DNA of 64,000 nt from Mucilaginibacter roseus. GTDB lineage: Bacteria; Bacteroidota; Bacteroidia; Sphingobacteriales; Sphingobacteriaceae. A program made the position numbers and the translations under genes. This document shows positions 9,757-18,907 of the stretch, piece after piece (position 1 is the stretch's first letter; each line of letters starts with the position of its first letter). Below the pieces are notes generated by a model. It worked only from the letters and a program-made list of their open reading frames with translations. It did no database searches and had not been told where the DNA came from. The stretch covers positions 372,001-436,000 of the forward strand of contig NZ_JAJPWV010000004.1 of assembly GCF_021215455.1 (NCBI RefSeq), given 5' to 3'.

Positions 9757-10455
9757 TTACAACAGCCCTTCATCAGCGAAGCTAAAAAAGCCTTTGTCAG
9801 TAATAATCAGGTGATCGAGCACATTAATGTCAAGCATCTTACCGGCGTTGGCTACCTTTTTGGTAAGCTCAATATCCAGCTGACTTGGCTTAAGGTTGCC
9901 CGATGGGTGATTATGTACCAGGATGATGGCGCTGGCCTGCTGCTGCAACGCCATGTAGAAAATAATCTTTGGGTCGGCAACTGTGCCCGAAATGCCGCCG
10001 CGGCTCACCAACTCCTTCGACAATACTTTTGATGAACGGCTAAGCAGCACAATCCAAAACTCCTCATGGTTAAGATCCATCAGATGGCGGCGCATCAGCT
10101 TAAATACATCATGGCTGCCTTTTACCTCTTCTGGCGGCTTGCTCTCAGTTTCGTTACGGCGGCGGCCAATCTCAAGGGCCGCTATAATAGAGATCGCCTT
10201 GGCCTCCCCTACGCCCTTAAAGCGGCACAATTCGGTTATGGATGCTTTGCCCAATTTGTTCAGGTCATTCTCGTAATGATGTAATATGCGCTTACTTAGC
10301 TCTACAGCTGATTCATCGCGGCTGCCTGAACCTATCAAAATGGCAATCAGCTCCGCATCGGTAAGCGACCGGCGGCCCTGCCCACTCAACTTTTCGCGCG
10401 GGCGGTCTTCCTCGGCCCAAGCCTTGATACTGATGTGGTTTTGGTAATCGCTCAT
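9757..10455 (-). CDS. radC: RadC family JAB-domain protein
   Basis: The 232-residue protein has an N-terminal helix-hairpin-helix region (RRSLTDAELIAILIGSG, then CRFKGVGEAKA) and a C-terminal JAB/MPN metalloprotease-like domain with HNHPSG and the downstream Asp (about 176-190). Originally named a DNA repair protein, its biochemical activity is unsettled. It starts with ATG at 10455, well separated from rpsT upstream. Confidence 0.92.
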   Translation of the reverse strand: MSDYQNHISIKAWAEEDRPREKLSGQGRRSLTDAELIAILIGSGSRDESAVELSKRILHHYENDLNKLGKASITELCRFKGVGEAKAISIIAALEIGRRRNETESKPPEEVKGSHDVFKLMRRHLMDLNHEEFWIVLLSRSSKVLSKELVSRGGISGTVADPKIIFYMALQQQASAIILVHNHPSGNLKPSQLDIELTKKVANAGKMLDINVLDHLIITDKGFFSFADEGLL

Positions 10456-10612
10456 AAGTGATCCGAATGTATGGAATTTTGCTTGAACCTGAATCTCGTC
10501 TGAACCTGAATTTTTGGAATTAAAGAATTAGCAGTATATCGATAAATTTTAATATGACCCTTCTTCTGAAATTCTACCGATTCCGCAAATTCTAAAACTT
10601 CGAGTCAATAAA

Positions 10613-10641
10613 AAAGGGATAATGCAATGCACTATCCCTTT
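10613..10641 (-). terminator. Terminator of rpsT
   Basis: A 9-bp stem (AAAGGGATA/TATCCCTTT) with an 11-base loop just downstream of the rpsT stop, followed on the minus strand by TTTTTATTG. Confidence 0.8.
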
Positions 10642-10664
10642 CAATATTGTTCAATAAGTAAAAC

Positions 10665-10919
10665 TTATGCTAAACCGTTAACGAATTTAGTGAGCTTTGA
10701 TTTATTGTTTGATGCTTTGTTTTTGTGAATAACGTTCTTTTTAGCTAAACGGTCAAGCATAGAAATTACTTTACCTAAAAGTTCTGTTCCTTCAGCTTTA
10801 GTAGTTGCACCTCTTAATTTTTTAATTGCATTACGGGTGGTTTTTGCCTGATACCTGTTACGCAGACGCTTCGCAGCATTTGCTCTGATTCTTTTTAATG
10901 ATGATTTATGATTTGCCAT
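10665..10919 (-). CDS. rpsT: 30S ribosomal protein S20
   Basis: The 84-residue, strongly basic protein starts [20 protein letters not shown], typical of S20, which binds 16S rRNA early in 30S assembly. It is monocistronic, with its own terminator downstream and a clear promoter upstream. Confidence 0.95.
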   Translation of the reverse strand: MANHKSSLKRIRANAAKRLRNRYQAKTTRNAIKKLRGATTKAEGTELLGKVISMLDRLAKKNVIHKNKASNNKSKLTKFVNGLA

Positions 10920-10961
10920 CTTTTATAGCTTGTTATCCTGTATTTCTAAATTTTAAGAGTG

Positions 10962-10993
10962 CAAATATACAATCACTTTTTGAATTATACAAA
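10962..10993 (-). promoter_or_regulatory. Promoter of rpsT
   Basis: On the minus strand, TTTG (10990-10993) and TATATTTG (10962-10969) are separated by 20 bases, a full Bacteroidota promoter. It leaves a leader of roughly 35-40 bases before the rpsT ATG. Confidence 0.7.
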
Positions 10994-11048
10994 GCCTTTT
11001 TAAAAATCATTTTACATTGCATGTTAAAGTTAATCAGCATATTTGGAT

Positions 11049-11945
11049 ATGAAAAAAGCGGCGCTAAGCGCGGTTGCCCTTCTAAGCCTTTTAATACTAT
11101 CATCATGGGGCTATTATGCCCATCATCGCATCAACCGCATGGCAGTGTTAGCCTTACCAAAAGGCATGGCCACTTTTTACAAAGCCAATATTGATTTTAT
11201 AACAGAGCATGCTATTACGGCTGATAAACGCCGGTATGTTGACTCGGCCGAGATACCGCGCCACTTTTTTAATGCAGACCGTTATGGTAAAGCGCCGTTT
11301 AAAACTATCCCACGTAAGTGGAAGGATTTTGAAAAGCGCTACACGCGCGATACTATGCTCAAACACGGCATTCTGCCCTGGACTATTCAGCAACGCTATT
11401 ACTGGTTGGTTAAAGCGTTTAAGGAGCACGATACCACTTCCATCCTGCGTAACTCGGCCGACCTGGCGCATTACGTAGCCGACGCGCATGTGCCGCTGCA
11501 TACCGTGCTTAACCATGATGGGCAACTTACCGGACAAGATGGTATACACGGACTTTGGGAGAGCCGCCTGCCGGAGTTATTTGCTGATAAATACCATTAT
11601 CCGGTTAAAAAGGCTAAATATATCAACAATCCGCTTACTGAGGCATTTGTTATCTGCCAGAGATCATTCGGCAAAGCCGATAGCGTGCTCAGGTTAGAGC
11701 GTTTGCTCAACAAGCGTTTTCCGGCTGATAAAAAATACACGATGGAAAAACGCGGGCAACGGAAAGTAAAGGTTTATTCGCCTGAGTATTGCCGTGCCTA
11801 TCACACCCTGTTAAAAGGTATGGTTGAACGGCAAATGCGTTCGGCTATGTACGAGGCTGCCAGCTACTGGTTTTCGGCCTGGGTTGATGCCGGTCAGCCT
11901 GATTTGAATAAATTGATAAAGAAACCTTCGGGAGTAAAAAACTAA
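11049..11945 (+). CDS. Zinc-dependent phospholipase C / S1-P1 nuclease fold protein
   Basis: A 298-residue exported protein. After a signal peptide (about 1-20) the mature chain begins WGYYAHHRINRMAV, where the N-terminal Trp and following His are zinc ligands in this fold. Further ligands are in DLAHYVADAHVPLH and NHDGQLTGQDGIHGLWE. Such enzymes hydrolyse phosphodiesters (nucleic acids or phospholipids). An in-frame TTG at 11043 is rejected for the ATG at 11049. A near-consensus -7 box CATATTTG ends three bases before the ATG. It overlaps the convergent DedA gene by four bases. Confidence 0.85.
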   Translation: MKKAALSAVALLSLLILSSWGYYAHHRINRMAVLALPKGMATFYKANIDFITEHAITADKRRYVDSAEIPRHFFNADRYGKAPFKTIPRKWKDFEKRYTRDTMLKHGILPWTIQQRYYWLVKAFKEHDTTSILRNSADLAHYVADAHVPLHTVLNHDGQLTGQDGIHGLWESRLPELFADKYHYPVKKAKYINNPLTEAFVICQRSFGKADSVLRLERLLNKRFPADKKYTMEKRGQRKVKVYSPEYCRAYHTLLKGMVERQMRSAMYEAASYWFSAWVDAGQPDLNKLIKKPSGVKN

Positions 11946-12592
11946 ACGCTCTTTTTGCCCGACCTGCTTTTAATAGCCGCCCATATTGGTGGGATGATCG
12001 AGAACAAAATGATGGCAAAAACAACCAGCGTAAAGTTCTGCTTTACCACCGGTATATTGCCGAAAAAGAAACCCAGGAATAAAAAGCTGATCACCCAGGC
12101 AAACCCGCCGGTGATGTTATACAAACTGTAACGGCCAAAAGGCATACTTCCAACGCCCGCTACGAATGGCGCAATGGTACGTATAATCGGCAAAAACCTG
12201 CTGAATATAACCGCTTTACCACCGTGCTTATCAAAAAAAGCCTTGGTTTGCAGGTAGTAATCCAGCTTGAGTATCTTGTTATTCTCTTTAAATACTTTTG
12301 GGCCTAAATAATTACCCAGCATATAGTTTACAGTATTGCCCACAAATGCGGCAACAATAAGCAGCAAAGCCAATATGTAGATATTTAAACCCGTTTGCTC
12401 ACCGGCTATTAATGCGCCTGCAGCAAACAGTAACGAGTCGCCTGGAAGAAATGGAGTAACCACAAAACCGGTTTCAGCAAAAATGATCAGGAAGAGTATC
12501 AGGTAAGTCCAGCCTTGGTAATCATGCGTTATCTGGGCAAGGTGCTTATCAATATGCAGTATAAAATCAATTATGCTTTTTATTACTTCCAC
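11942..12592 (-). CDS. DedA family membrane protein
   Basis: The 216-residue inner-membrane protein has the DedA/SNARE-associated signature FAETGFVVTPFLPGDSLLF and the FSRFLPIIRTIAPFVAG segment. DedA proteins recycle undecaprenyl phosphate or other lipid carriers across the membrane. The start is GTG at 12592. Its stop overlaps the end of the convergent phospholipase-like gene by four bases. Confidence 0.9.
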   Translation of the reverse strand: MEVIKSIIDFILHIDKHLAQITHDYQGWTYLILFLIIFAETGFVVTPFLPGDSLLFAAGALIAGEQTGLNIYILALLLIVAAFVGNTVNYMLGNYLGPKVFKENNKILKLDYYLQTKAFFDKHGGKAVIFSRFLPIIRTIAPFVAGVGSMPFGRYSLYNITGGFAWVISFLFLGFFFGNIPVVKQNFTLVVFAIILFSIIPPIWAAIKSRSGKKSV

Positions 12593-12630
12593 AGCGGTAA
12601 ATTTTGCCGTAAAAATATAAATAAAATCGA

Positions 12631-13371
12631 CTATCTGTTGGTTAAAATACCCGCGCCAAAAGCCGTTGAATCGCTGGCGGCAACAAATGCTCGGCCGTAG
12701 GCATATATGGTGTACAGCCTGCCATCCTGTATGGTTGTGTTCTCTATTTCTTCAAGCGTACGGTCAGCGGCGCCAACGGGCTTTATTTTAAAATCATATA
12801 TCCCGGCCGGTAGTTCTATAAACTCGCTCACTGTATTAAATCGCCTGTTGTTAAAAGCAACGGTTTCGTTTGCCGTTAGGATCAGCCCCTGGCTTGCGCC
12901 GGTTACTTCAGGTGCCGCATTTACAAAGCGTATTTTGCCACGGCCTACACGTGGTGCAGTACTGGTATCAACCGTAAACAAATAGCCGAGGGTATTTTGC
13001 GCACGCGAGCCGGTTATGTACAGCGAATACTTGGTTTGGCGTTTAAGGTTGGTACTGTCTATCTTCAGCAAGTTTACCACGTTACCGGTAGATGCCGAAC
13101 GTATCTGGAAAGGAGTATCAATGGTATTCAGCCCGAAGTATCCGGAAGGTGTAGGGTATCGATAGGTGTTATTCCCGTTTTGCCGCAACAGGTTGACGTA
13201 TAAATAAACCGGCAACGCATCGTAACTCAGGTTAATTACCTGGTATTCAATTTTCGCTTCTGACGGATTTATGTTGCCATTTTTTGAGCAGGATGATATT
13301 GCCGAAAAAAGCATAACAGCCCCTGTAAGCAGCGTAAGGGTTAATAAAAATTTACTTTTATGATTGTTCAT
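12631..13371 (-). CDS. DUF4397 domain lipoprotein (second of a pair)
   Basis: A 246-residue protein with a lipoprotein signal peptide (LFSAISSCSKNG; lipid cysteine near 28) and a DUF4397 beta-sandwich, including the family segment KIRFVNAAPEV. It is likely displayed in the outer membrane or periplasm. It follows another DUF4397 gene by 11 bases and probably arose by duplication; the two share the same layout but have diverged. Function unknown. Confidence 0.85.
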   Translation of the reverse strand: MNNHKSKFLLTLTLLTGAVMLFSAISSCSKNGNINPSEAKIEYQVINLSYDALPVYLYVNLLRQNGNNTYRYPTPSGYFGLNTIDTPFQIRSASTGNVVNLLKIDSTNLKRQTKYSLYITGSRAQNTLGYLFTVDTSTAPRVGRGKIRFVNAAPEVTGASQGLILTANETVAFNNRRFNTVSEFIELPAGIYDFKIKPVGAADRTLEEIENTTIQDGRLYTIYAYGRAFVAASDSTAFGAGILTNR

Positions 13372-13382
13372 GGTACTGCTTA

Positions 13383-14030
13383 TTAATTCTGAATGATACC
13401 CAGGCCGAAACCCCCATCGCCGTTTATAGCCGGGTCGCCCTTGCTGTATATGGTATACGCGTTGCCGCGAGTAAATGTAACACTGTCACCCATGTTGGTA
13501 TTGCCTACAGACAGCTTCTTTCTTCCGGGCACTATCCTAATTAAATCAGACACGGAGCGGTAAGCAGCATTACTCACCCTCGCCGTATCATTTAGAGACA
13601 GGGTAATGTTATTTACCTTCGGCGATGCATTTACAAAGCGGATCAAAGCAACGTTACCGGTATCAATACTTATATCATCGTTTACCAGGATGATGTTTGT
13701 CGTATCAAGTGCCGCGGCGAAAAGCGTGTAGCTTGCGGCAGAGTCGAGCGAGAGCGGAAGAGTAAATGCAACATCAGGCGACCTGTCATTTTTAAACTGG
13801 TAATTCTGTTGCCCCGAATAAACCTCTAAATAACCGGACACACCATCGGGATAAATCGTTGAGGTATTGTTGAGCCGGGTTCCATTCATAAAAAAATTAA
13901 ACGCCCCGCCGCTAACGTTTACCACATTAACAGCTGCTGATGGCGGCACCGAAGGCGCGACATCCTCCTTTTGGCACGAGGCCAGCAAGGCAGCAACAGC
14001 TAAAACAATCACAGAAACCCTCAATTTCAT
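13383..14030 (-). CDS. DUF4397 domain lipoprotein (first of a pair)
   Basis: A 215-residue lipoprotein (signal peptide with lipobox LLASC, cysteine near 19) with DUF4397 core ALIRFVNASPKVNNITL. It is the promoter-proximal member of a two-gene unit with the next DUF4397 gene. Both begin with ATG. Function unknown; the family occurs in cell-surface proteins of Bacteroidota. Confidence 0.85.
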   Translation of the reverse strand: MKLRVSVIVLAVAALLASCQKEDVAPSVPPSAAVNVVNVSGGAFNFFMNGTRLNNTSTIYPDGVSGYLEVYSGQQNYQFKNDRSPDVAFTLPLSLDSAASYTLFAAALDTTNIILVNDDISIDTGNVALIRFVNASPKVNNITLSLNDTARVSNAAYRSVSDLIRIVPGRKKLSVGNTNMGDSVTFTRGNAYTIYSKGDPAINGDGGFGLGIIQN

Positions 14031-14109
14031 GGCGCTAATATATAACTGATGTTTGTGATGTTTGTTATATGTAGCGGCAAAAAGATTGATATTACTTTTT
14101 TGAGAAGGT

Positions 14110-14334
14110 TTAACGAGCTCGCGATAGCAATTTTCTACCCCGAATAAACAGAACTATCGCCAACGCTAATAGGGCAATAAACAATATTAGACCCTTTAAA
14201 TCCATCGCAAAACCCAGTGATGTACCACCACCGGTTTCTCCGTTGTATTTTTGGTAAGATAACCTGTCCGCAATAACGAATACAACCATCAAGCAGCTCA
14301 ACACAATCAAAATAACTCCCGATGTTTTCCGCAT
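14110..14334 (-). CDS. Small two-helix membrane protein
   Basis: A 74-residue protein with two hydrophobic segments (about 6-23 and 48-65) separated by a polar, Gly-rich loop and ending in a basic tail RGRKLLSRAR. Not recognised. It lies between dnaN and the DUF4397 pair on the same strand, downstream of the dnaN terminator. Confidence 0.6.
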   Translation of the reverse strand: MRKTSGVILIVLSCLMVVFVIADRLSYQKYNGETGGGTSLGFAMDLKGLILFIALLALAIVLFIRGRKLLSRAR

Positions 14335-14349
14335 GGCCTTATATTAAAA

Positions 14350-14377
14350 AAAGCCGGTCACGTGTGCACGGCTTTTG
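14350..14377 (-). terminator. Terminator of dnaN
   Basis: Stem AAAAGCCG/CGGCTTTT with a 12-base loop, followed on the minus strand by a T-rich run (TTTTTTTAATAT), 28 bases past the dnaN stop. Confidence 0.75.
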
Positions 14378-14404
14378 GTTGGATTTATAATTTAAGTTTA
14401 CAAC

Positions 14405-15529
14405 TTAAGCATAACTGTTAAGCATAACCGGCATTACCAGCATCAGCACATCTTCGTTTTCATCTCCGCCTTGTGGTAACAGTAATCCGGCGCGGTTAGG
14501 GGTCGACATCTCTAACACTACCTCTTCGCTGCTCAGGTTTTTAAGCATCTCTATTAAAAAGCGTGCATTAAAACCTATTTCAATATCCTCACCCTCGTAC
14601 TGGCAGCTTAAACGCTCGTGCGCTTCGTTGGCAAAATCAATATCTTCTGACGAGATATGCAGCTCGCTGCCATTTATCTTCAGCCTTACCTGGTGGGTGG
14701 TTTTGTTGGCATAAATGGCCACACGGTTAAGTGAGCCCAGGAATGCCAAACGGTCAATATTCAATTTATTTGGATTGTTTAACGGAATAACCGCTTCGTA
14801 GTCCGGGTAACGCTCGTCAATTAAACGACACACCAGGTTAATGCTGCCAAATTTAAAAAAGGCACTGGTGTTGTTATATTCAACCGATACGTTGATATCC
14901 TCAGCAGGTAAAGCAGACTTTAGCAACGTTAACGCCTTTTTAGGTAAGATGAACGATGTCGCACTGGCGGCCTGTGCATCTTTACGGCGGTAGCGTACGA
15001 GCTTATGCGCATCGGTAGCTACAAAGGTAAGGTGCTGCGGCGATAACTGGCAGAATACGCCTGTCATAGCCGGGCGCAACTCATCGTTACTTACCGCGAA
15101 AATAGTTTTATTAATAGCTTCGGCCAATACCGATGCGGGCAGGTTAACTGACGATGCATTTTCAACCACCGGAATTTTCGGGAAATCCTCACCGTTCTCA
15201 CCGCTTAGCTTGTATTTACCGTCGCCGGCGCTTATTTCAATAGCAAATGTGGTATCATCAACCGAGAAGGCTACAGGTTGCTCAGGTAATGATTTCAGGG
15301 TATCAAGCAATATACGCGAAGGAATGGCTATACGGCCGTTCTCTTTGGCTTCAACCGCCAGCGACGTGGTCATGCTGGTTTGTAGGTCGGTTGCCGATAT
15401 GGTTAAGTTGCCATCCTTTATTTCGAACAAAAAGTTCTCCAGAATAGGCAAAACCGTGCTATTGCTCAAAGCACCGCTAACAGCCTGTAGCTGCTTTAGC
15501 AATGTTGATGTAGAAACGATAAATCGCAT
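14405..15529 (-). CDS. dnaN: DNA polymerase III subunit beta (sliding clamp)
   Basis: The 374-residue product has the three-domain clamp layout, beginning MRFIVSTSTLLKQLQAVSGA and ending with LVMPVMLNSYA, the PVML-type tail that closes the peptide-binding pocket. It forms the ring that tethers polymerase III to DNA. dnaA and recF are not adjacent, as is common in this phylum. Confidence 0.95.
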   Translation of the reverse strand: MRFIVSTSTLLKQLQAVSGALSNSTVLPILENFLFEIKDGNLTISATDLQTSMTTSLAVEAKENGRIAIPSRILLDTLKSLPEQPVAFSVDDTTFAIEISAGDGKYKLSGENGEDFPKIPVVENASSVNLPASVLAEAINKTIFAVSNDELRPAMTGVFCQLSPQHLTFVATDAHKLVRYRRKDAQAASATSFILPKKALTLLKSALPAEDINVSVEYNNTSAFFKFGSINLVCRLIDERYPDYEAVIPLNNPNKLNIDRLAFLGSLNRVAIYANKTTHQVRLKINGSELHISSEDIDFANEAHERLSCQYEGEDIEIGFNARFLIEMLKNLSSEEVVLEMSTPNRAGLLLPQGGDENEDVLMLVMPVMLNSYA

Positions 15530-15554
15530 ATATCTTACTTAGTAGTTAGTCAAT

Positions 15555-15562
15555 CAAAAGTA
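15555..15562 (-). promoter_or_regulatory. -7 promoter box for dnaN
   Basis: TACTTTTG on the minus strand, 25 bases before the dnaN ATG. No good -33 TTG is seen at the expected distance. Confidence 0.5.
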
Positions 15563-15568
15563 TAAAAT

Positions 15569-17962
15569 TTAGCGGGTATACTTAAGCCTGCGCGCATAAT
15601 GTTGAAAAATAGCAAATATCAACACTATTGCCAATGGCAGCCCCAAATTTATTACTTGCCAGTAGGTTTTTTGCCCTCTTACCAATGCGCGGTTTAGCAG
15701 GCGCAGTTGTATCTCCTTACCGCGCAGTTCAATAAGACCGGAATCATCCGTCAGGTAATCTACCGCATTGAGCAGCAGGTTTTTGTTGCCATAGGTTTGG
15801 CGGGTATAATGATCATATCCCAGCGGATAGGGCGAGCCATCGGTAGCCACCTGGTTTTTAAACAGGTCGCCATCGCTAAAAACCATCATTTTGGTTGCTT
15901 TGCTTTCAGGCAACACGGTAAAATGTTCCGCCCCCTCGGGTACCGGGCGGTTACGGAAGCTTGAGGCAAATTTGCCTTCGAGCAATACACCCGTAATTTT
16001 CGGTTCACTATAGAACGCCTTAGGGTCAGGCTCCTGCTCCAAAGCCTGTAATGATAGCATGTGCGGCGCGGTAAGCTTTTTGGCGTATGGCGATGTGGTA
16101 AGCAATATGATTTTGTTGATATTTTTTACCGCAATGGTATCAATGCTACTGGCAAACTGACCGCTGATGCCATCCACATTTTTTACTACCGGATGTTTTG
16201 ATTGCGGGATAAAAACCGGGTAAAACAGCCACGGCGCCAGTTGTATCTGCGCCTGCCCACCAACGTTACCCGCTGCTACAGGTATCTGCGAGCAACTCAT
16301 GTCAGCTATCAGATCGGCATTTATGCGGATGCCATAACGAAAAAGCTGATCGTCCAGGTTGAGTTTTTTAGGGAAAGCCAGTTGCTCGCCGCCTTTGCCG
16401 CGCAGGCTATCCAACTCGGCGCTCACTTGGTCGATAGTCCATAGCACGCGGCCACCATTCATGATGTACTGATCGAGTTTAAACTTTTCGGCCTCGGTAA
16501 ACGGCGCGTCGGGTTTAGGTATAACCAGCAGGCTCAGTTTCTTTAAGCTATCAAACGGAATGCTTTTCAGGTCAACGCGGCCAACTAAAAATCCATCGGA
16601 CAGGGAGCGCAGCGCGTCATTTAGTTGAACATTATTTAACTCATTATGCCCCTCTGTAAACCCTACGCGCGGTTTGCCACCGCTTGTCGCTTTTTTGATG
16701 GCTGATGTAAACGCGTACTCTAAATTCTGAATAGAGTTGTTTAACACTTCATCCGGCGATAGCCCGATACGTGTTTGCAGCAGCTTAACAGGTATTTCCT
16801 TTCCGCCCGCAGTAACCATAGCCGCCGGAAATATCATTTTTTGCGACAGGCCATCATCCGTTTTTACACTCAGGTTGGTAGGCTCAATGCCCCTGTCCTG
16901 AAAGCTTGTAATAGCTGTATTTTGCTCTTCGGTACTTAAGCCCGCTAAGGGATCAACAAAATCAAATTCAAGCTTACCATGGCTGTATGATTGCAGGTCG
17001 CTTAGTATATCCTTTGTGGCGCGTTGCAGGCGTTTAAACCCGCCCGGAAAGTTATCGCCCTCTAAAAATATGGTAACTTTTACCGGCGCAGCCAGGCTAT
17101 CCATTAAATTCTCGCTTACCGGCGACAGGGTGAAGCGCTTCTCTTTAGTAAAATCAAACCGGGTAAACATTTTGGTTGATATTACAGCAACGGCAAACAG
17201 CACGCCCAAAACACTCAGCAATGCAGTGCCTGTAATTCTTTTTTGTTGTTGTTTTATAAGCATCACCATGGTAAGCCATAAAAACAAACCGGTAAGAACA
17301 ACAAAATAAGCCAGGTCTCGGGTATCTAAAACGCCACGGCTAACCGACTCGTAATGTTCCGCGATACCCAGGCTTTGTATATCGGTGCTCTGCAATGATA
17401 ATAAGCGGCTTAATGAATCAAACCCGCTGAAGAAAAAATAACTCAGAAAAACAGCTATGGTGAAAGCGATGATCTGGTTTTTACTAATAGATGAAGCAAA
17501 GAGGCCAATAGCGACGAATACACCGCCCAGTAAAAACAGGCCTATATAAGAGCCGATTACTGCGCCCGTATCAATATTGCCCTCGGTTGCACCAAGTGTA
17601 TACACCGAATAATAATAAACCAGTGTTGGCAGCAGCGCAAACAACACCAGCAGTAAACACGCGAAGTACTTACCCAGTACAATTTGCAAATGCGTTAACG
17701 GGCGGGTGAGCAGCAGCTCAAAAGTTCCTTCGCGGCGCTCTTCGGCCAGTGAGCGCATGGTGATGGCCGGTATTAAGAACATGAACAGGAAGGGTGCCGT
17801 ATTGAACAAGCTCTCTAAACTGGCATAACCATATTCCAATATGCTTGAGTCAGGGAATACCCATAAAAACAAGCCCATCACCAGCAAAAAAACGCCAATA
17901 GTAATGTAGGCTACGAGTGAACTTAAATAGGATGATATTTCTTTTTTAAAAACCGGGTACAC
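15569..17962 (-). CDS. gldG: Fused GldF-GldG gliding ABC transporter component
   Basis: One 797-residue reading frame joins two proteins that are separate in Flavobacterium johnsoniae. Residues 1-240 are the GldF-like ABC-2 permease with about six membrane helices and the EERREGTFELLLTRPL motif. Residues about 245-770 are GldG, with one helix near 245-262, a large periplasmic region that begins RFDFTKEKRFTLS, and a final helix near 772-790. With GldA it should form the Gld ABC transporter linked to gliding or type IX secretion. Start is GTG at 17962. It is separated from gldA by a porin gene. Confidence 0.9.
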   Translation of the reverse strand: MYPVFKKEISSYLSSLVAYITIGVFLLVMGLFLWVFPDSSILEYGYASLESLFNTAPFLFMFLIPAITMRSLAEERREGTFELLLTRPLTHLQIVLGKYFACLLLVLFALLPTLVYYYSVYTLGATEGNIDTGAVIGSYIGLFLLGGVFVAIGLFASSISKNQIIAFTIAVFLSYFFFSGFDSLSRLLSLQSTDIQSLGIAEHYESVSRGVLDTRDLAYFVVLTGLFLWLTMVMLIKQQQKRITGTALLSVLGVLFAVAVISTKMFTRFDFTKEKRFTLSPVSENLMDSLAAPVKVTIFLEGDNFPGGFKRLQRATKDILSDLQSYSHGKLEFDFVDPLAGLSTEEQNTAITSFQDRGIEPTNLSVKTDDGLSQKMIFPAAMVTAGGKEIPVKLLQTRIGLSPDEVLNNSIQNLEYAFTSAIKKATSGGKPRVGFTEGHNELNNVQLNDALRSLSDGFLVGRVDLKSIPFDSLKKLSLLVIPKPDAPFTEAEKFKLDQYIMNGGRVLWTIDQVSAELDSLRGKGGEQLAFPKKLNLDDQLFRYGIRINADLIADMSCSQIPVAAGNVGGQAQIQLAPWLFYPVFIPQSKHPVVKNVDGISGQFASSIDTIAVKNINKIILLTTSPYAKKLTAPHMLSLQALEQEPDPKAFYSEPKITGVLLEGKFASSFRNRPVPEGAEHFTVLPESKATKMMVFSDGDLFKNQVATDGSPYPLGYDHYTRQTYGNKNLLLNAVDYLTDDSGLIELRGKEIQLRLLNRALVRGQKTYWQVINLGLPLAIVLIFAIFQHYARRLKYTR

Positions 17963-18032
17963 GCTGCAATTGCTTAATGGCCGAAATTACAATTAATTTA
18001 TTTTAATGCCGATTAGATAAAACTCAAACAAA

Positions 18033-18063
18033 AAAGCTCCGCAGAGTTCGTCTGCGAAGCTTT
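18033..18063 (-). terminator. Terminator of the porin gene
   Basis: Imperfect stem AAAGCT-GCAGA/TCTGC-AGCTTT with a two-base internal mismatch and loop GTTCG; on the minus strand it is followed by TTTTTGTTTG. Confidence 0.75.
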
Positions 18064-18085
18064 ATACTATTAAAAAATTGTTTTG

Positions 18086-18706
18086 TTAGAAGGCGTAACC
18101 AACTGATATAGTAAAAGCACGCGTTTTTATTGAACCACCATCTCCATCGATAATGCTGCTCAAACCTAAATCATAACCAACATTCAAAAGGAAGCCATCT
18201 TCCAATTTGTAGCCGGCCAAAGCACCTACACCAACGTTGAGCCTTTTAAGGCCACCATCGCCAAACTCAATATCTTCGCTCATATTAGCTTCACCGGCAC
18301 CGCTTAATTTAGTTTTACCGGATAAACCGTAGCCAAGAAAAGGACCTGCACCTATAAAAAATTTGCCGGTACCTGTAGGAGCACTGTAGATAGCGTTTAC
18401 AGGTAATTGTAAATAATTAAGTGTTGTTTTATAAGATGCATCACCTTCGGATTCTTTTGAACCTAATTGAGTGAATAACAAAGCTGGTTGAACCGAAAAA
18501 GTTTCTGATACGGCAACATCAGCAAATAAACCTGCATGGAACGAGGTTAATGTACCGCTTGAAATAGTTTCTTCACCGCCTGAAGCTGAAAGTTTTGCCA
18601 GGTTTAAACCGCCTTTAATACCAAATGATACCGGTTTGCTGGTTTGTGCGAATGAGCTGAATGCAGCTCCTGTTAGTACTACTAACGCAAGTAATGTTTT
18701 TTTCAT
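18086..18706 (-). CDS. Outer-membrane beta-barrel (porin family) protein
   Basis: A 206-residue protein with a signal peptide (MKKTLLALVVLTGAAFSSF) and alternating Gly/aromatic beta strands of the small OMP_b-brl barrel (FGIKGGLNLAKLS at the start, TRAFTISVGYAF at the end with terminal Phe). An upstream in-frame start at 18748 would add 14 residues before the signal peptide and is rejected. It has its own terminator and interrupts the gldFG-gldA order. Confidence 0.85.
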   Translation of the reverse strand: MKKTLLALVVLTGAAFSSFAQTSKPVSFGIKGGLNLAKLSASGGEETISSGTLTSFHAGLFADVAVSETFSVQPALLFTQLGSKESEGDASYKTTLNYLQLPVNAIYSAPTGTGKFFIGAGPFLGYGLSGKTKLSGAGEANMSEDIEFGDGGLKRLNVGVGALAGYKLEDGFLLNVGYDLGLSSIIDGDGGSIKTRAFTISVGYAF

Positions 18707-18907
18707 TGTAGTTGAATGTTTAAAATTTAAGTTGTTTTTCGGAGCCAAAAGTAGAATTATTTTTGAATATCAAATCTGCCTGTTTCTTAATAAGCAACCC
18801 GGGCCGGCAAACCGATACTTTATGGTAATCCTTATTTTTAACTCAGCAACATAGACATTGCTTAGCGCGAAAGGTTACATCCAACTATATAATAAAAATG
18901 TAACTTA

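Noticed and set aside
12631..14030. The two DUF4397 genes as a novel system
   Set aside because: Tandem paralogous lipoproteins of this family are common in Bacteroidota and show nothing unusual here.
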